In this document: positions 1 to 6,888 of the stretch, one piece after another | Numbering within the stretch: position 1 is the first letter of the stretch | Layout: each line of letters starts with the position of its first letter | NCBI GenBank assembly: GCA_964513655.1 | Contig: CAZENQ010000065.1 | Coordinates: 1-16,073 of the forward strand | Direction: 5' to 3' | Source of the DNA: G020350405 sp964513655 | GTDB taxonomy: Bacteria > Planctomycetota > Phycisphaerae > Sedimentisphaerales > Anaerobacaceae | DNA: 16,073 bases | Notes under the pieces: generated by a model | Seen by the model: the letters and a program-made list of their open reading frames with translations, nothing else | The model's database searches: none | What the model was told of the DNA's origin: nothing | Program-made: the position numbers and the translations under genes

Positions 1-200
1 AAAAAACGAACCCAATCTCAAGCACACTTCCAAACGCAGGATGTATAGCGAAGGACGCGCGACGCAGAACTAAAAAATGGAAAACGAAACCAATTTTCGA
101 AAGGCAGAAATGAACATAAGCTCAGCTTTAACAAAGGATTACGAAATGAATAGCCCGGCAGACCCGGCCGAAACAAAACCAATCTTGCCCCGCTTGCCTG

Positions 201-256
201 CCCCTGCACGCTGTAGGCAGGGGTCCCAGCGAAGTTTACCCCTTAGGGGGCTGGGA
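201..256. repeat. Palindromic double-hairpin element
   Basis: Two perfect inverted repeats lie back to back. The first is CCCCTGC at 201-207 pairing with GCAGGGG at 217-223 across a 9-nt loop. The second is TCCCAGC at 224-230 pairing with GCTGGGA at 250-256, and it encloses a further CCCC (239-242) / GGGG (246-249) stem. The compact GC-rich form resembles dispersed REP-type intergenic elements. It could instead be a transcription terminator for a gene to the left, but no T-run follows it. Copy number elsewhere in the genome cannot be seen from here. Confidence 0.5.
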
Positions 257-402
257 TCCAGTCTAAGTTGCCTATCTCTCTGGGGCCGGCCGCTCAAAAA
301 TATCTTTGTACTACTACCCATAGTGCAATCCCACCCCCGCCCAACTCCGCCACTCCTTTCACCCCTCCAATCCCCCCATTTTAACGTCAAAACTTTTGTA
401 AA

Positions 403-497
403 TTTTCACACTTTGAAACACTTTCAAACACTTATTCGAGCGCAATTTCACCCCTTTTTCTGAGTTTTTCCAAACTTTTCACACTTTGAAACACTTT
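403..497. repeat. Pair of exact 22-nt direct repeats in phased T-tract DNA
   Basis: An identical 22-nt sequence beginning TTTTCACACTTTG occurs at 403-424 and again at 476-497, 73 bp apart. The repeats contain shorter CACTTT-type units about 10 bp apart: 409, 419 and 429 in the first block, 482 and 492 in the second. Both blocks end in a CGA-containing hexamer-like sequence (TTCGAG and GTCGAA). They could be protein-binding iterons, a bent-DNA element or remnants of a duplication. Confidence 0.55.
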
Positions 498-553
498 GTC
501 GAACGTTTCTAAATTCCCAACCCCGCTTTTTAACCCAAAAACAAGGGTGCATA

Positions 554-581
554 GTCCTCATCCTGACCGCAGTCGAAGGAC
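554..581. repeat. REP-like imperfect palindrome
   Basis: GTCCT at 554-558 pairs with AGGAC at 577-581. The interior (CATCCTGACC...AGTCGA) can fold further through TGAC/GTCG. The wording resembles a dispersed repeat that I recall from several bacterial genomes (TCATCCTGAGC...GTCGAAGGA style). That resemblance is from memory and has not been searched. Confidence 0.35.
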
Positions 582-586
582 CCCCC

Positions 587-609
587 TGTCAATATGGGCA
601 ATATAGACA
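587..609. repeat. 23-bp near-perfect dyad (9-5-9)
   Basis: TGTCAATAT at 587-595 and ATATAGACA at 601-609 form an inverted repeat matching at 8 of 9 positions, around the 5-nt centre GGGCA. It lies about 145 bp before the recombinase start. The size suits a dimeric repressor operator. It is shorter than a canonical dif site (11-bp arms, 6-8 bp centre) and does not show the usual XerD arm sequence. Confidence 0.4.
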
Positions 610-752
610 ATGTGGCTACCCCACGAATCCCTCCCCCCATTTCTGACCTGTTATTGGCCATTCCCGGCTAAAGCTAAGCCACTTTTAACGCCGATATCCC
701 TCTTATAGCGACCCGTAAACTATTGCGGCCGCATAGCTTGGAAAGGATACCC

Positions 753-1691
753 GTGCCCTCGACCCAGACACAATCCATCGCCGAAAAGCTGCTTTCTCTG
801 CCCCTGGGCCGCCCCGTCAAGGATTTTCTCGATTATCTCGTTGTTGAAGCCGGCCTCGCCGAAAACACCATCCTGGCCTACGGCCGAGACTTGAAGGCCT
901 TCCTCCAATATTGTAAATCCAATAAAATCAAGACCTTACAACAAATAAAACCCGCCTTTATACAAAGCTATTTGGTCACTTTGTCAAGGGCCAACAAGGA
1001 CGAGGGCTCAATTAAACGCGCCCTGGCCGCAATTAGAATGTTCTTCAAATTTGCCCAGCTTACCAACCTGGTCGAAAACAACCTCGCCGCAATACTCGAA
1101 ACTCCAAAGGTTTGGCACAGGCTCCCAACCGTTTGCAGCAAAAAACAGGTCATCGAACTACTTGACGCACCTTGCCCAGATGACCCATTTTACCTCCGCG
1201 ACAGGGCAATGCTCGAATTACTCTACGCAACAGGGATTCGTGCCAGCGAACTCGCGCACCTGAAAATATCTGATTTAAACCTCGATATCGGCTATTTACG
1301 ATGCTTGGGCAAGGGCAACAGGGAGCGCATAATACCCGTCGGCAGGGCCGCCCTCGCGGCTACGGTCGAATATCTGACAGACCTGCGACCAAAACTGGCC
1401 GGGCCCGAAAGCTGCGATTTTCTGCTGCTGTCGCGAACAGGCCGGCCTATGGGTCGTATTGAAGTTTGGAGATTAATTAAGAAATATGCTATCCGCGCAG
1501 GTATGCCCAGAAATCTGACAGTTCATACACTCAGACACTGCTTCGCAACCCACCTATTGGCTGGTGGTGCGGATTTGAGAAGCGTACAGGAAATGCTCGG
1601 CCACGTCGACATTGCCACTACCCAGATTTATACACATGTTGACCAGGAAAGACTGCGAGAGATTCACAGGAAATTCCACCCAAGACCGTAA
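753..1691 (+). CDS. xerD: Tyrosine recombinase XerD
   Basis: Site-specific tyrosine recombinase. The family (XerC/XerD) resolves chromosome dimers at dif by cutting and rejoining DNA through a 3'-phosphotyrosine. The N-terminal SAM-like DNA-binding domain contains LAENTILAYGRDL (residues 35-47), and the catalytic domain follows. With the GTG start, the catalytic set is complete: R163 (ATGIRASEL), K187 (GKGNRER), H258 and R261 (HTLRH), H284 (LGH) and nucleophile Y293 (IYTHV). The C-terminal tail ERLREIHRKFHPR is typical of XerD rather than XerC. The protein has 312 residues, slightly longer than the usual ~300. GTG at 753 is preferred over an in-frame TTG at 723 because AAAGGA (742-747) sits just upstream. 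An integron or phage integrase is less likely given the overall XerD match. The gene stands alone; no partner xerC is visible. Confidence 0.9.
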   Translation: MPSTQTQSIAEKLLSLPLGRPVKDFLDYLVVEAGLAENTILAYGRDLKAFLQYCKSNKIKTLQQIKPAFIQSYLVTLSRANKDEGSIKRALAAIRMFFKFAQLTNLVENNLAAILETPKVWHRLPTVCSKKQVIELLDAPCPDDPFYLRDRAMLELLYATGIRASELAHLKISDLNLDIGYLRCLGKGNRERIIPVGRAALAATVEYLTDLRPKLAGPESCDFLLLSRTGRPMGRIEVWRLIKKYAIRAGMPRNLTVHTLRHCFATHLLAGGADLRSVQEMLGHVDIATTQIYTHVDQERLREIHRKFHPRP

Positions 1692-1938
1692 TCCCCGCAG
1701 CAGGGACTCTTGCCGAGGGGCCGAGGTACTTTTTGCTGGATTTATGCTCGAATCGTCGAAATAACCAATAACTGGTTGACTTCGGCGGAATTCGGCGATT
1801 ATTATGACGATAGCTAAATCTACAAGGGGTAATGCAAGAAGATAGATCGCAGAATAGCAGCCCAAATAAGTCACGGGAGGCGATTACCGAACCCCGTAGA
1901 ACCAAGCAAGCAGGGCTTTGTATTATGAGGTCATCATA
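1692..1938. other. Intergenic region between xerD and the lipoprotein gene
   Basis: No supported gene. The stretch holds a predicted promoter (1776-1805) and, downstream of it, a leader of about 127 nt. Within the leader, ACGGG (1873-1877) can pair with CCCGT (1893-1897), close to the start codon. I do not recognise a known riboswitch. CAGCA (1698-1702) and TGCTG (1734-1738) could pair just after xerD, with a short T-run inside the loop, so this is not a convincing terminator. Confidence 0.5.
1776..1805 (+). promoter_or_regulatory. Predicted sigma70-type promoter for the lipoprotein gene
   Basis: The -35 element TTGACT (1776-1781) and -10 element TATTAT (1800-1805) each match the consensus at 5 of 6 positions and are separated by 18 bp. 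Transcription would begin near 1812, giving a leader of about 127 nt before the ATG at 1939. This assumes a housekeeping sigma factor with the usual consensus. Confidence 0.5.
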
Positions 1939-4182
1939 ATGCGTACAAAATGGTTGTGTCTGACAATATTACTGTTGGTTATAGGCTGTGAGCAGGCTCA
2001 AGTCGGCCCAGAAGTCACTCTGGTTGATGAAACAATCGCCGAGGCCGGGCTCAGCAGACGGTTGAAAATCGACAGGGAAGCCTTGTTTAAGAGTTCAAGC
2101 GACCAGATACGCATCGATGCGGCGACTGTAATGTTATTCAGCGAGGAGCCCTTGGCCAGGAGAATCCTGCTTGACGCACTGAGGCAATCCGAGAATCTCG
2201 GTGCATGCGTGGCTGTGTGTAAGGCGTTGAGTCAGGCAAGGGCAGAACAAAAGATTGTAGCCAATAAGGAAGACTTTATCCCGCCGCTGTTTGATATACT
2301 AAAAACGGAAATTGACGACAGTGCCAAATTTGCTGCGGAAGCCATCCTGATTTTTGAGTATGACCAGATATCCAAGCCCCTTGAGGGGATGGTGACAGAC
2401 CCCTCGCTGCCGGTCGAAGCCAGGTTGAATGCAATATATGCATTGAGACTTCAGCCCGATATGCGGGCGATATTTAAGCTCATCGACCGCCTTGATGATT
2501 CTGATGAGCAGGTAGCTGCAGAAGCAGAGAAAGCGCTGCGATTTCTTGGCACTCCGATAGGCAAAGACCCCGAAGCCCGTGAGCAAATCAGAAGCGAACT
2601 AAAACGCAGAGGCAGAGACGAATTCTTTAGAGATTTATTAATTCGCCAGGAAGCAAAGATGCGGGACCTGCAAGCTGAAAGGGACCGCTGGCGGCAGGAG
2701 TATATGGCTGCGTCGGGTAGGATACATGACGGTATCAGCGATGATGCAGCCAGAGGTGCGTTCTTAGCTGAGCGTCTGGCCAGTTCAGATGCGACAGTGA
2801 GATTGTGGGCACTGGAGAAGGTTTCTCAGTGGCGGGTAGGAACGAAATCGAGATTGCCTGCTGAACTTGGGCCTATTTTGGTGAATTTGATTTCGGACCA
2901 GGATAGGAACGTTCGGCTAAAGGCGGCTAAGCTGCTGTCTTTAATGGGGGAGTTGGATTCAGCCCAGCGGCTGCTGGAACAGCTCGAGGTCGAGCAGAAC
3001 GATGAGATAAAAACGGAACTGTTCGTTGCGCTCGGCTGGGCGTGTTACTATGCCTTTTTGCCCAATTCGGAAATCAGGGTCCCAGAGGAGGTGAGGAAAC
3101 AAACGCTTGGATGGGCGACAAAGTATCTCCTTGATGAGGATCCTGGGAAGGCCCAGAAGGGCGCGGAGGTCATAAAAAAGCTGCTCGAGCAGGATGGATT
3201 AACCTCGGGTGAGGTTGACAGATATCTTGGTTTGCTTGCGAAAAGATACAAACAGGAAGAAGGCAGGGCAGACGGCAGCCTGCGTGGAGAGTTGCTCAAT
3301 GTGATGGCCGGATTATGCGCCCAGAGTGTTTACAAAGCTGAAGCAGCTAAGATTTTTAGACCCCTATTTGAGGAAGCCCTGCGTGGTGAGACAAATTTGG
3401 TTAGGGAAGCAGCGGTGGATGGGCTTATATACATTGACAAAGCACGGGCGCTGAAAGTATTGAGGAAAGATTTTGTCAGTGACAGTAGCATCGCAGTAAG
3501 GAAGAAGCTGATAGACCTTGCTGGTGAGGTTGGTGGCCAAGACGATTTGGTCTGGCTGGCAGAGAAGATGGGGGTAACCGCCGAAAGCGAGCCGGCCTGG
3601 CAGGCAATGCTCAAAATATTCAAAGGCTCTGATGCCGTCGTACTGGATGCATGGATAAACAGACTTGGCTCGCAGGGCGCAAAAGCTAAGCTTTCTGATG
3701 AGCAGAGGATTATTTTTCTTGAGATAGCGGAGCGAAAGGCTGTCGGCGAGAATAAGGCAGAAATGCTCAAGAGCGTTAGAGAGCGATTGGCGCGGCTCTA
3801 TGCTAAAAGCGGCGAATTTGAGCAGGCGGCGGAGTATTTGGGGATGCTACGTCAAGTTGCCCGCTCAGCCGAAGAGAAAGAAGCAATTTTAGCTGAGCTG
3901 TTGGATGTGTATCTGAGATGGCCAAATGTGGAAGCCGCAAGCCAATTGGTGAATAATTGCTTGCTGGAAAAGGACTTAGGGCCTAACAACGTGGTTGTGC
4001 TGTCAATTGAGAACTATTTTAGCGAGCCGCCTGCAACATCTGATCCCAGCGCGATATTGGAAGCACTTGCTCAAATTAAGACTTCCGAGACCAGACCGAT
4101 GTGGGCCGAGCAGCTGCAGCGCTGGAGCAAACGTGTTGGAGAGGCCCAAGATTCGCCTAAGTCTAAGGCGGGTAGTAATTAG
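1939..4182 (+). CDS. Predicted HEAT-repeat lipoprotein, function unknown
   Basis: The product (747 residues) begins with a lipoprotein signal peptide: positive start MRTK, hydrophobic core, and a lipobox VIGC with the lipidated cysteine at residue 17. It should be exported and membrane-anchored. The mature part is almost all alpha-helical. HEAT-like pairs are visible at about residues 48-205 (for example VEARLNAIYALRLQ and QVAAEAEKALRFLG) and 273-373 (ATVRLWALEKVSQW and NVRLKAAKLLSLMG). A charged, probably coiled segment lies at about 213-255. Further repeats follow, with a TPR-like pair near 612-680 (ARLYAKSGEFEQAAEYL). I see no catalytic motif, so a protein-protein scaffold role is an inference. 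The ATG at 1939 is chosen over TTG at 1918 because GAGG (1926-1929) is well spaced and the signal peptide then starts properly. It has its own promoter and no obvious tie to the downstream ribosomal operon. Confidence 0.75.
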   Translation: MRTKWLCLTILLLVIGCEQAQVGPEVTLVDETIAEAGLSRRLKIDREALFKSSSDQIRIDAATVMLFSEEPLARRILLDALRQSENLGACVAVCKALSQARAEQKIVANKEDFIPPLFDILKTEIDDSAKFAAEAILIFEYDQISKPLEGMVTDPSLPVEARLNAIYALRLQPDMRAIFKLIDRLDDSDEQVAAEAEKALRFLGTPIGKDPEAREQIRSELKRRGRDEFFRDLLIRQEAKMRDLQAERDRWRQEYMAASGRIHDGISDDAARGAFLAERLASSDATVRLWALEKVSQWRVGTKSRLPAELGPILVNLISDQDRNVRLKAAKLLSLMGELDSAQRLLEQLEVEQNDEIKTELFVALGWACYYAFLPNSEIRVPEEVRKQTLGWATKYLLDEDPGKAQKGAEVIKKLLEQDGLTSGEVDRYLGLLAKRYKQEEGRADGSLRGELLNVMAGLCAQSVYKAEAAKIFRPLFEEALRGETNLVREAAVDGLIYIDKARALKVLRKDFVSDSSIAVRKKLIDLAGEVGGQDDLVWLAEKMGVTAESEPAWQAMLKIFKGSDAVVLDAWINRLGSQGAKAKLSDEQRIIFLEIAERKAVGENKAEMLKSVRERLARLYAKSGEFEQAAEYLGMLRQVARSAEEKEAILAELLDVYLRWPNVEAASQLVNNCLLEKDLGPNNVVVLSIENYFSEPPATSDPSAILEALAQIKTSETRPMWAEQLQRWSKRVGEAQDSPKSKAGSN

Positions 4183-4251
4183 CGGGCATTTGGTTCGTTA
4201 CTGGCGGGAGGCTTGGTATGCAGCTGAGGGCGGTAAGGCTTGTTTTGATGT

Positions 4252-4289
4252 GATTTTTTGAAAAAAAATCAAAAATTTTTTGTTTTTTT
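4252..4289 (+). terminator. Possible A/T hairpin and T-run terminator after the lipoprotein gene
   Basis: GATTTTTT (4252-4259) and AAAAAATC (4263-4270) form an inverted repeat. A second self-complementary A5T6 tract (4271-4281) and a T7 run (4283-4289) follow. The stem has almost no GC, so intrinsic termination would be weak. The same sequence may act mainly as curved DNA or an UP-type element for the next promoter. Confidence 0.25.
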
Positions 4290-4312
4290 GCATTTTTTCT
4301 GGTTTTTTGTGT

Positions 4313-4341
4313 TTGCAGTCATATAGTCATTTTTGTAGACT
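4313..4341 (+). promoter_or_regulatory. Candidate promoter with upstream A/T tracts for the tRNA-Thr/tuf operon
   Basis: TTGCAG (4313-4318) and TAGACT (4336-4341) are separated by 17 bp; each matches the sigma70 consensus at 4 of 6 positions. T6 tracts at 4293-4298 and 4303-4308 sit just upstream of the -35, where an alpha-subunit UP element would lie. This layout suits a highly expressed translation operon. It is the best candidate in the gap, but no experimental start is known. Confidence 0.35.
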
Positions 4342-4518
4342 GTTGGTTTTATATCGAGAAACCAAAGGTAGTTACGGGTTCCTGCGCTGTTCCTATAGAG
4401 TGTTTAATTTGATAAACCACGCTGTGGTCATTCATACAGCTTTAAAGAGAGCAGGTGGAGAATCTATCTTATTATTTGCTTCGCTGCCTTCAAGGTGACG
4501 AACAGCGTATTTGCAATT

Positions 4519-4590
<72 letters not shown>

Positions 4591-4740
4591 AAATGTAAGC
4601 AGGTCAGGCCGAGATAACTTGAGAGTATTTATCGGCAGTCTTGGCTGTGGGTTGATTATAAAGGATTAAGGGCAATTTTTTGAAAATCGGGTAGATAGCA
4701 AAGTAATTAGTGACCCGGCAGATTGGAGGTTTATAGTAAG

Positions 4741-5955
4741 ATGGCTAAGGCGGTATATGAGCGGGTAAAACCACATATCAATATTGGAACTATCGGTCAT
4801 GTTGACCACGGTAAGACGACGCTGACGGCTGCAATCACAATGCGACTGGTAAGCAAAGCCGGTACGGGTAAGGTCAAAAGGTTTGAAGACATTGACAATG
4901 CTCCGGAGGAGAAGGCGCGTGGCCTTACGATAAATACTGCGCACGTGGAGTACGAGACTGACAAACGCCATTATGCCCATGTTGATTGTCCGGGGCACGC
5001 CGATTATATCAAGAATATGATTACCGGGGCGGCTCAGATGGACGGGGCTATTCTGGTAGTGGCGGCCAGCGACGGTCCTATGCCTCAGACCCGTGAGCAT
5101 ATCCTTCTTGCCCGTCAGGTAAATGTGCCCAAGATAGTGGTCTTTATGAATAAAGTAGACCAGGTTGATGACCCTGAGCTGCTGGAATTAGTTGAACTGG
5201 AGATAAGAGAGCTGCTGAACAAATATAAATTTCCTGGTGACAAGATTCCTATTATCCAAGGTTCGGCTTTAGCGGCGATGGAAAGCGAAGGTAAAGATGA
5301 TGAGGCCTGCAAGTGCATTGATGAGTTGATGGATGCGGTCGATGATTACCTGCCGGTTCCTGAACGTGATGTTGACAAGTCGTTCCTTATGCCGGTTGAG
5401 GATGTTTTCAGCATTAAAGGCCGAGGTACGGTTGGTACAGGCAGAGTTGAGCGTGGTAAGATTAGAGTTGGCCAGGAGGTCGAGGTAGTCGGACTTGCGA
5501 AAGAGACGCGCAAGACCGTTGTTACCGGTGTAGAGATGTTTAACAAAACGCTGGACGAAGGCCAGGCCGGTGATAACATCGGTTTGCTTTTGCGTGGTGT
5601 TGAAAAGAAGGACTTAGAGCGAGGTCAGGTTGTCGTAGAACCCGGCAGTATTACTCCCCATACCAAGTTTCATGCGGAAGTGTATGTTCTGACCAAGGAA
5701 GAAGGTGGCCGCCATACGCCGTTTTTCGCGGGTTACAAGCCACAGTTTTATTTCAGGACGACTGATGTCACCGGTTCAGTTCATGCGCTGATGAGCAGAG
5801 AAGGCAAGAGTGCGGAGATGTGTATGCCAGGCGATAATATAACTATGGATGTAGAGATTATTTCCCCGATAGCGATGGAAGAAGGTCTTCGTTTTGCTAT
5901 TCGTGAAGGCGGCCGGACGGTCGGCGCAGGTGTGGTAACCAAGATAGTTGAATAA
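4741..5955 (+). CDS. tuf: Elongation factor Tu
   Basis: GTPase that carries aminoacyl-tRNA to the ribosomal A site. The protein has 404 residues, slightly longer than the usual ~395. The G domain is intact: G1 GHVDHGKT (19-26), switch I RGLTINTAH (60-68) with T63, G3 DCPGH (82-86) with catalytic H86, G4 NKVD (137-140) and G5 SAL (175-177). Domains 2 and 3 follow and end in GRTVGAGVVTKIVE. Switch I has Leu where many EF-Tu proteins have Ile (RGITIN). The ATG at 4741 follows a strong ribosome-binding site, GGAGGT (4725-4730); an in-frame TTG at 4723 overlaps that site and is rejected. It lies 150 bp after tRNA-Thr and 143 bp before rpmG. In the downstream gap, CGAGC and GCTCG (about 5983-6009) can form a small hairpin. 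Confidence 0.98.
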   Translation: MAKAVYERVKPHINIGTIGHVDHGKTTLTAAITMRLVSKAGTGKVKRFEDIDNAPEEKARGLTINTAHVEYETDKRHYAHVDCPGHADYIKNMITGAAQMDGAILVVAASDGPMPQTREHILLARQVNVPKIVVFMNKVDQVDDPELLELVELEIRELLNKYKFPGDKIPIIQGSALAAMESEGKDDEACKCIDELMDAVDDYLPVPERDVDKSFLMPVEDVFSIKGRGTVGTGRVERGKIRVGQEVEVVGLAKETRKTVVTGVEMFNKTLDEGQAGDNIGLLLRGVEKKDLERGQVVVEPGSITPHTKFHAEVYVLTKEEGGRHTPFFAGYKPQFYFRTTDVTGSVHALMSREGKSAEMCMPGDNITMDVEIISPIAMEEGLRFAIREGGRTVGAGVVTKIVE

Positions 5956-6098
5956 ACATATCTCTGAGCGGCTGTTGAACTCCACGAGCGTTAGAAGAAA
6001 AGGTGCTCGCATCAACTGAGTTTGAGCTTGTTGGGTGTCCTGGAGGGCAAGTAGGTGTTTTTCAGGTAAGCGAATCCGGTTGGCGTGGATAGAATTTT

Positions 6099-6269
6099 AT
6101 GGCAAAAAAAAAGAGCAAAAGGGAATATGTCTGGCTTGAGTGCAAGCAGTGCGGGCACAGGAATTACCGTACGAGTGTTAGTGTGGCAGAGGGTACACCG
6201 AAATTAGAATTAAAGAAGTTTTGTAAAAACGAACGTAAGCATGTTGTTCATAAGATACGGCGTAAATAG
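6099..6269 (+). CDS. rpmG: 50S ribosomal protein L33
   Basis: Small basic protein of the large ribosomal subunit, 56 residues, a normal length. It starts MAKKKSKREYVWLEC and ends KHVVHKIRRK. The zinc-ribbon half CKQC (C15, C18) is present, with the family motif HRNYRTSVS and the segment PKLELKKFC. The second half has only C42 followed by E45, so three of the four zinc-ligand cysteines remain. Such intermediate forms occur among L33 proteins, so zinc binding is uncertain. The ribosome-binding site is weak (GGAT at about 6087-6090). Its position between tuf and tRNA-Trp/secE matches the order in many bacteria. Confidence 0.95.
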   Translation: MAKKKSKREYVWLECKQCGHRNYRTSVSVAEGTPKLELKKFCKNERKHVVHKIRRK

Positions 6270-6310
6270 AACCAACCCGGCCTTGCGGTGGTTATTAAGG
6301 GAAAAGATAT

Positions 6311-6383
6311 AGGCCAGTAGCTCAATTGGCAGAGCATCGGTCTCCAAAACCGAAGGTTGGGGGTTCGATTCCCTCCTGGCCTG
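6311..6383 (+). tRNA. tRNA-Trp (anticodon CCA)
   Basis: A full cloverleaf is present. The acceptor AGGCCAG (6311-6317) pairs with CTGGCCT (6376-6382), with discriminator G at 6383. The anticodon stem TCGGT/ACCGA has loop CTCCAAA (anticodon at 6344-6346), and the T loop is TTCGATT. CCA is not encoded. Location just before secE is the conserved bacterial arrangement. Confidence 0.96.
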
Positions 6384-6447
6384 TTTTGTCAGAGCCGATT
6401 GTTGGTAACGAGTTGAATGATAGGAAGTTAAAAAGAGCTGGTTGATT

Positions 6448-6846
6448 ATGGCGTTTGATATTTATAAACGTGGTCAGGGCAAAAACACCAGGCTCTGCAG
6501 TGCCTTTGGGGCGGCGATAATTGCAGGATTGGGCTGCCTGCAGCTTTATAAGAAATTGGACGGCACGGATTTGGGATTGTGGGTGAAGACCATGGTCCCC
6601 GCGGGTCTGCTTGTTGGCTTGGGGCTTTTGATTTTCTGGTTGGTGAATAAACCATCCGTTGCGGATTTTATGGTCGCTGCTGAAGGCGAAATGAAGAAGG
6701 TCAGCTGGTCAAGCAGGAAGGAAATAGCGGTTTCGACATTTATCGTTATTATGGTTGTAATTCTTATGGCTATACTTCTTGGAATCACAGATTTAGTATT
6801 CCAGATGTTTTTTGGCTGGCTTCTGCGATCGGAGTTTAGCGTATAG
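6448..6846 (+). CDS. secE: Preprotein translocase subunit SecE
   Basis: Subunit of the SecYEG protein-conducting channel in the cytoplasmic membrane. The product has 132 residues and three predicted membrane segments (about 17-34, 44-66 and 97-120), as in the three-helix SecE of E. coli and unlike the short one-helix forms. The conserved amphipathic segment before the last helix reads EGEMKKVSWSSRKE (79-92); the usual W-P pair is W-S here (W87, S88). ATG at 6448 is chosen over TTG at 6442. The gene is 64 bp after tRNA-Trp and 42 bp before nusG, the standard pairing. Confidence 0.93.
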   Translation: MAFDIYKRGQGKNTRLCSAFGAAIIAGLGCLQLYKKLDGTDLGLWVKTMVPAGLLVGLGLLIFWLVNKPSVADFMVAAEGEMKKVSWSSRKEIAVSTFIVIMVVILMAILLGITDLVFQMFFGWLLRSEFSV

Positions 6847-6888
6847 AGAAGGAAACCTGAATCTTGATTGCTAATTAGAGGCGTCAGT

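Larger units (their letters stand above)
1..752. other. Repeat-rich intergenic region upstream of xerD, no convincing gene
   Basis: No open frame here looks like a protein. The longest one on the + strand (77-463) translates to a low-complexity, proline-rich product with no recognisable domain, and it runs through palindromes and repeats. The region holds a double hairpin (201-256), a C-rich and G-poor stretch (about 325-380), T-tracts phased at about 10 bp (393-508) containing a 22-nt direct repeat, a REP-like hairpin (554-581) and a 23-bp dyad (587-609). The left edge may contain the end of an upstream transcription unit, but nothing there is recognisable. Confidence 0.6.
4183..4518. other. 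AT-rich intergenic region before tRNA-Thr
   Basis: No gene is supported. After the lipoprotein stop comes an A/T block (4252-4308) of runs of 5-8 A or T, then a candidate promoter (4313-4341) and a leader of about 170 nt. The leader contains small dyads: GTTTA (4402-4406) / TAAAC (4413-4417), and CCAC (4417-4420) / GTGG (4424-4427). Confidence 0.5.

Noticed and set aside
139..390. Open frame on the minus strand in the same region
   Set aside because: It overlaps the palindromic element and C-rich tract; the Gly/Arg-rich translation reflects base composition, not a protein family.
77..463. 128-codon open frame upstream of xerD
   Set aside because: Low-complexity, proline-rich translation with no domain. 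It runs through palindromes and phased T-tracts, and no good ribosome-binding site is present.
393..508. CRISPR-like array
   Set aside because: There are only two exact long repeats, short internal units without unique spacers of constant length, and no cas gene nearby.
587..609. dif recombination site for XerCD
   Set aside because: Arms of 9 bp and a 5-nt centre do not fit the 11-6-11 form, and the sequence lacks the usual XerD arm. Kept only as a dyad of unknown role.
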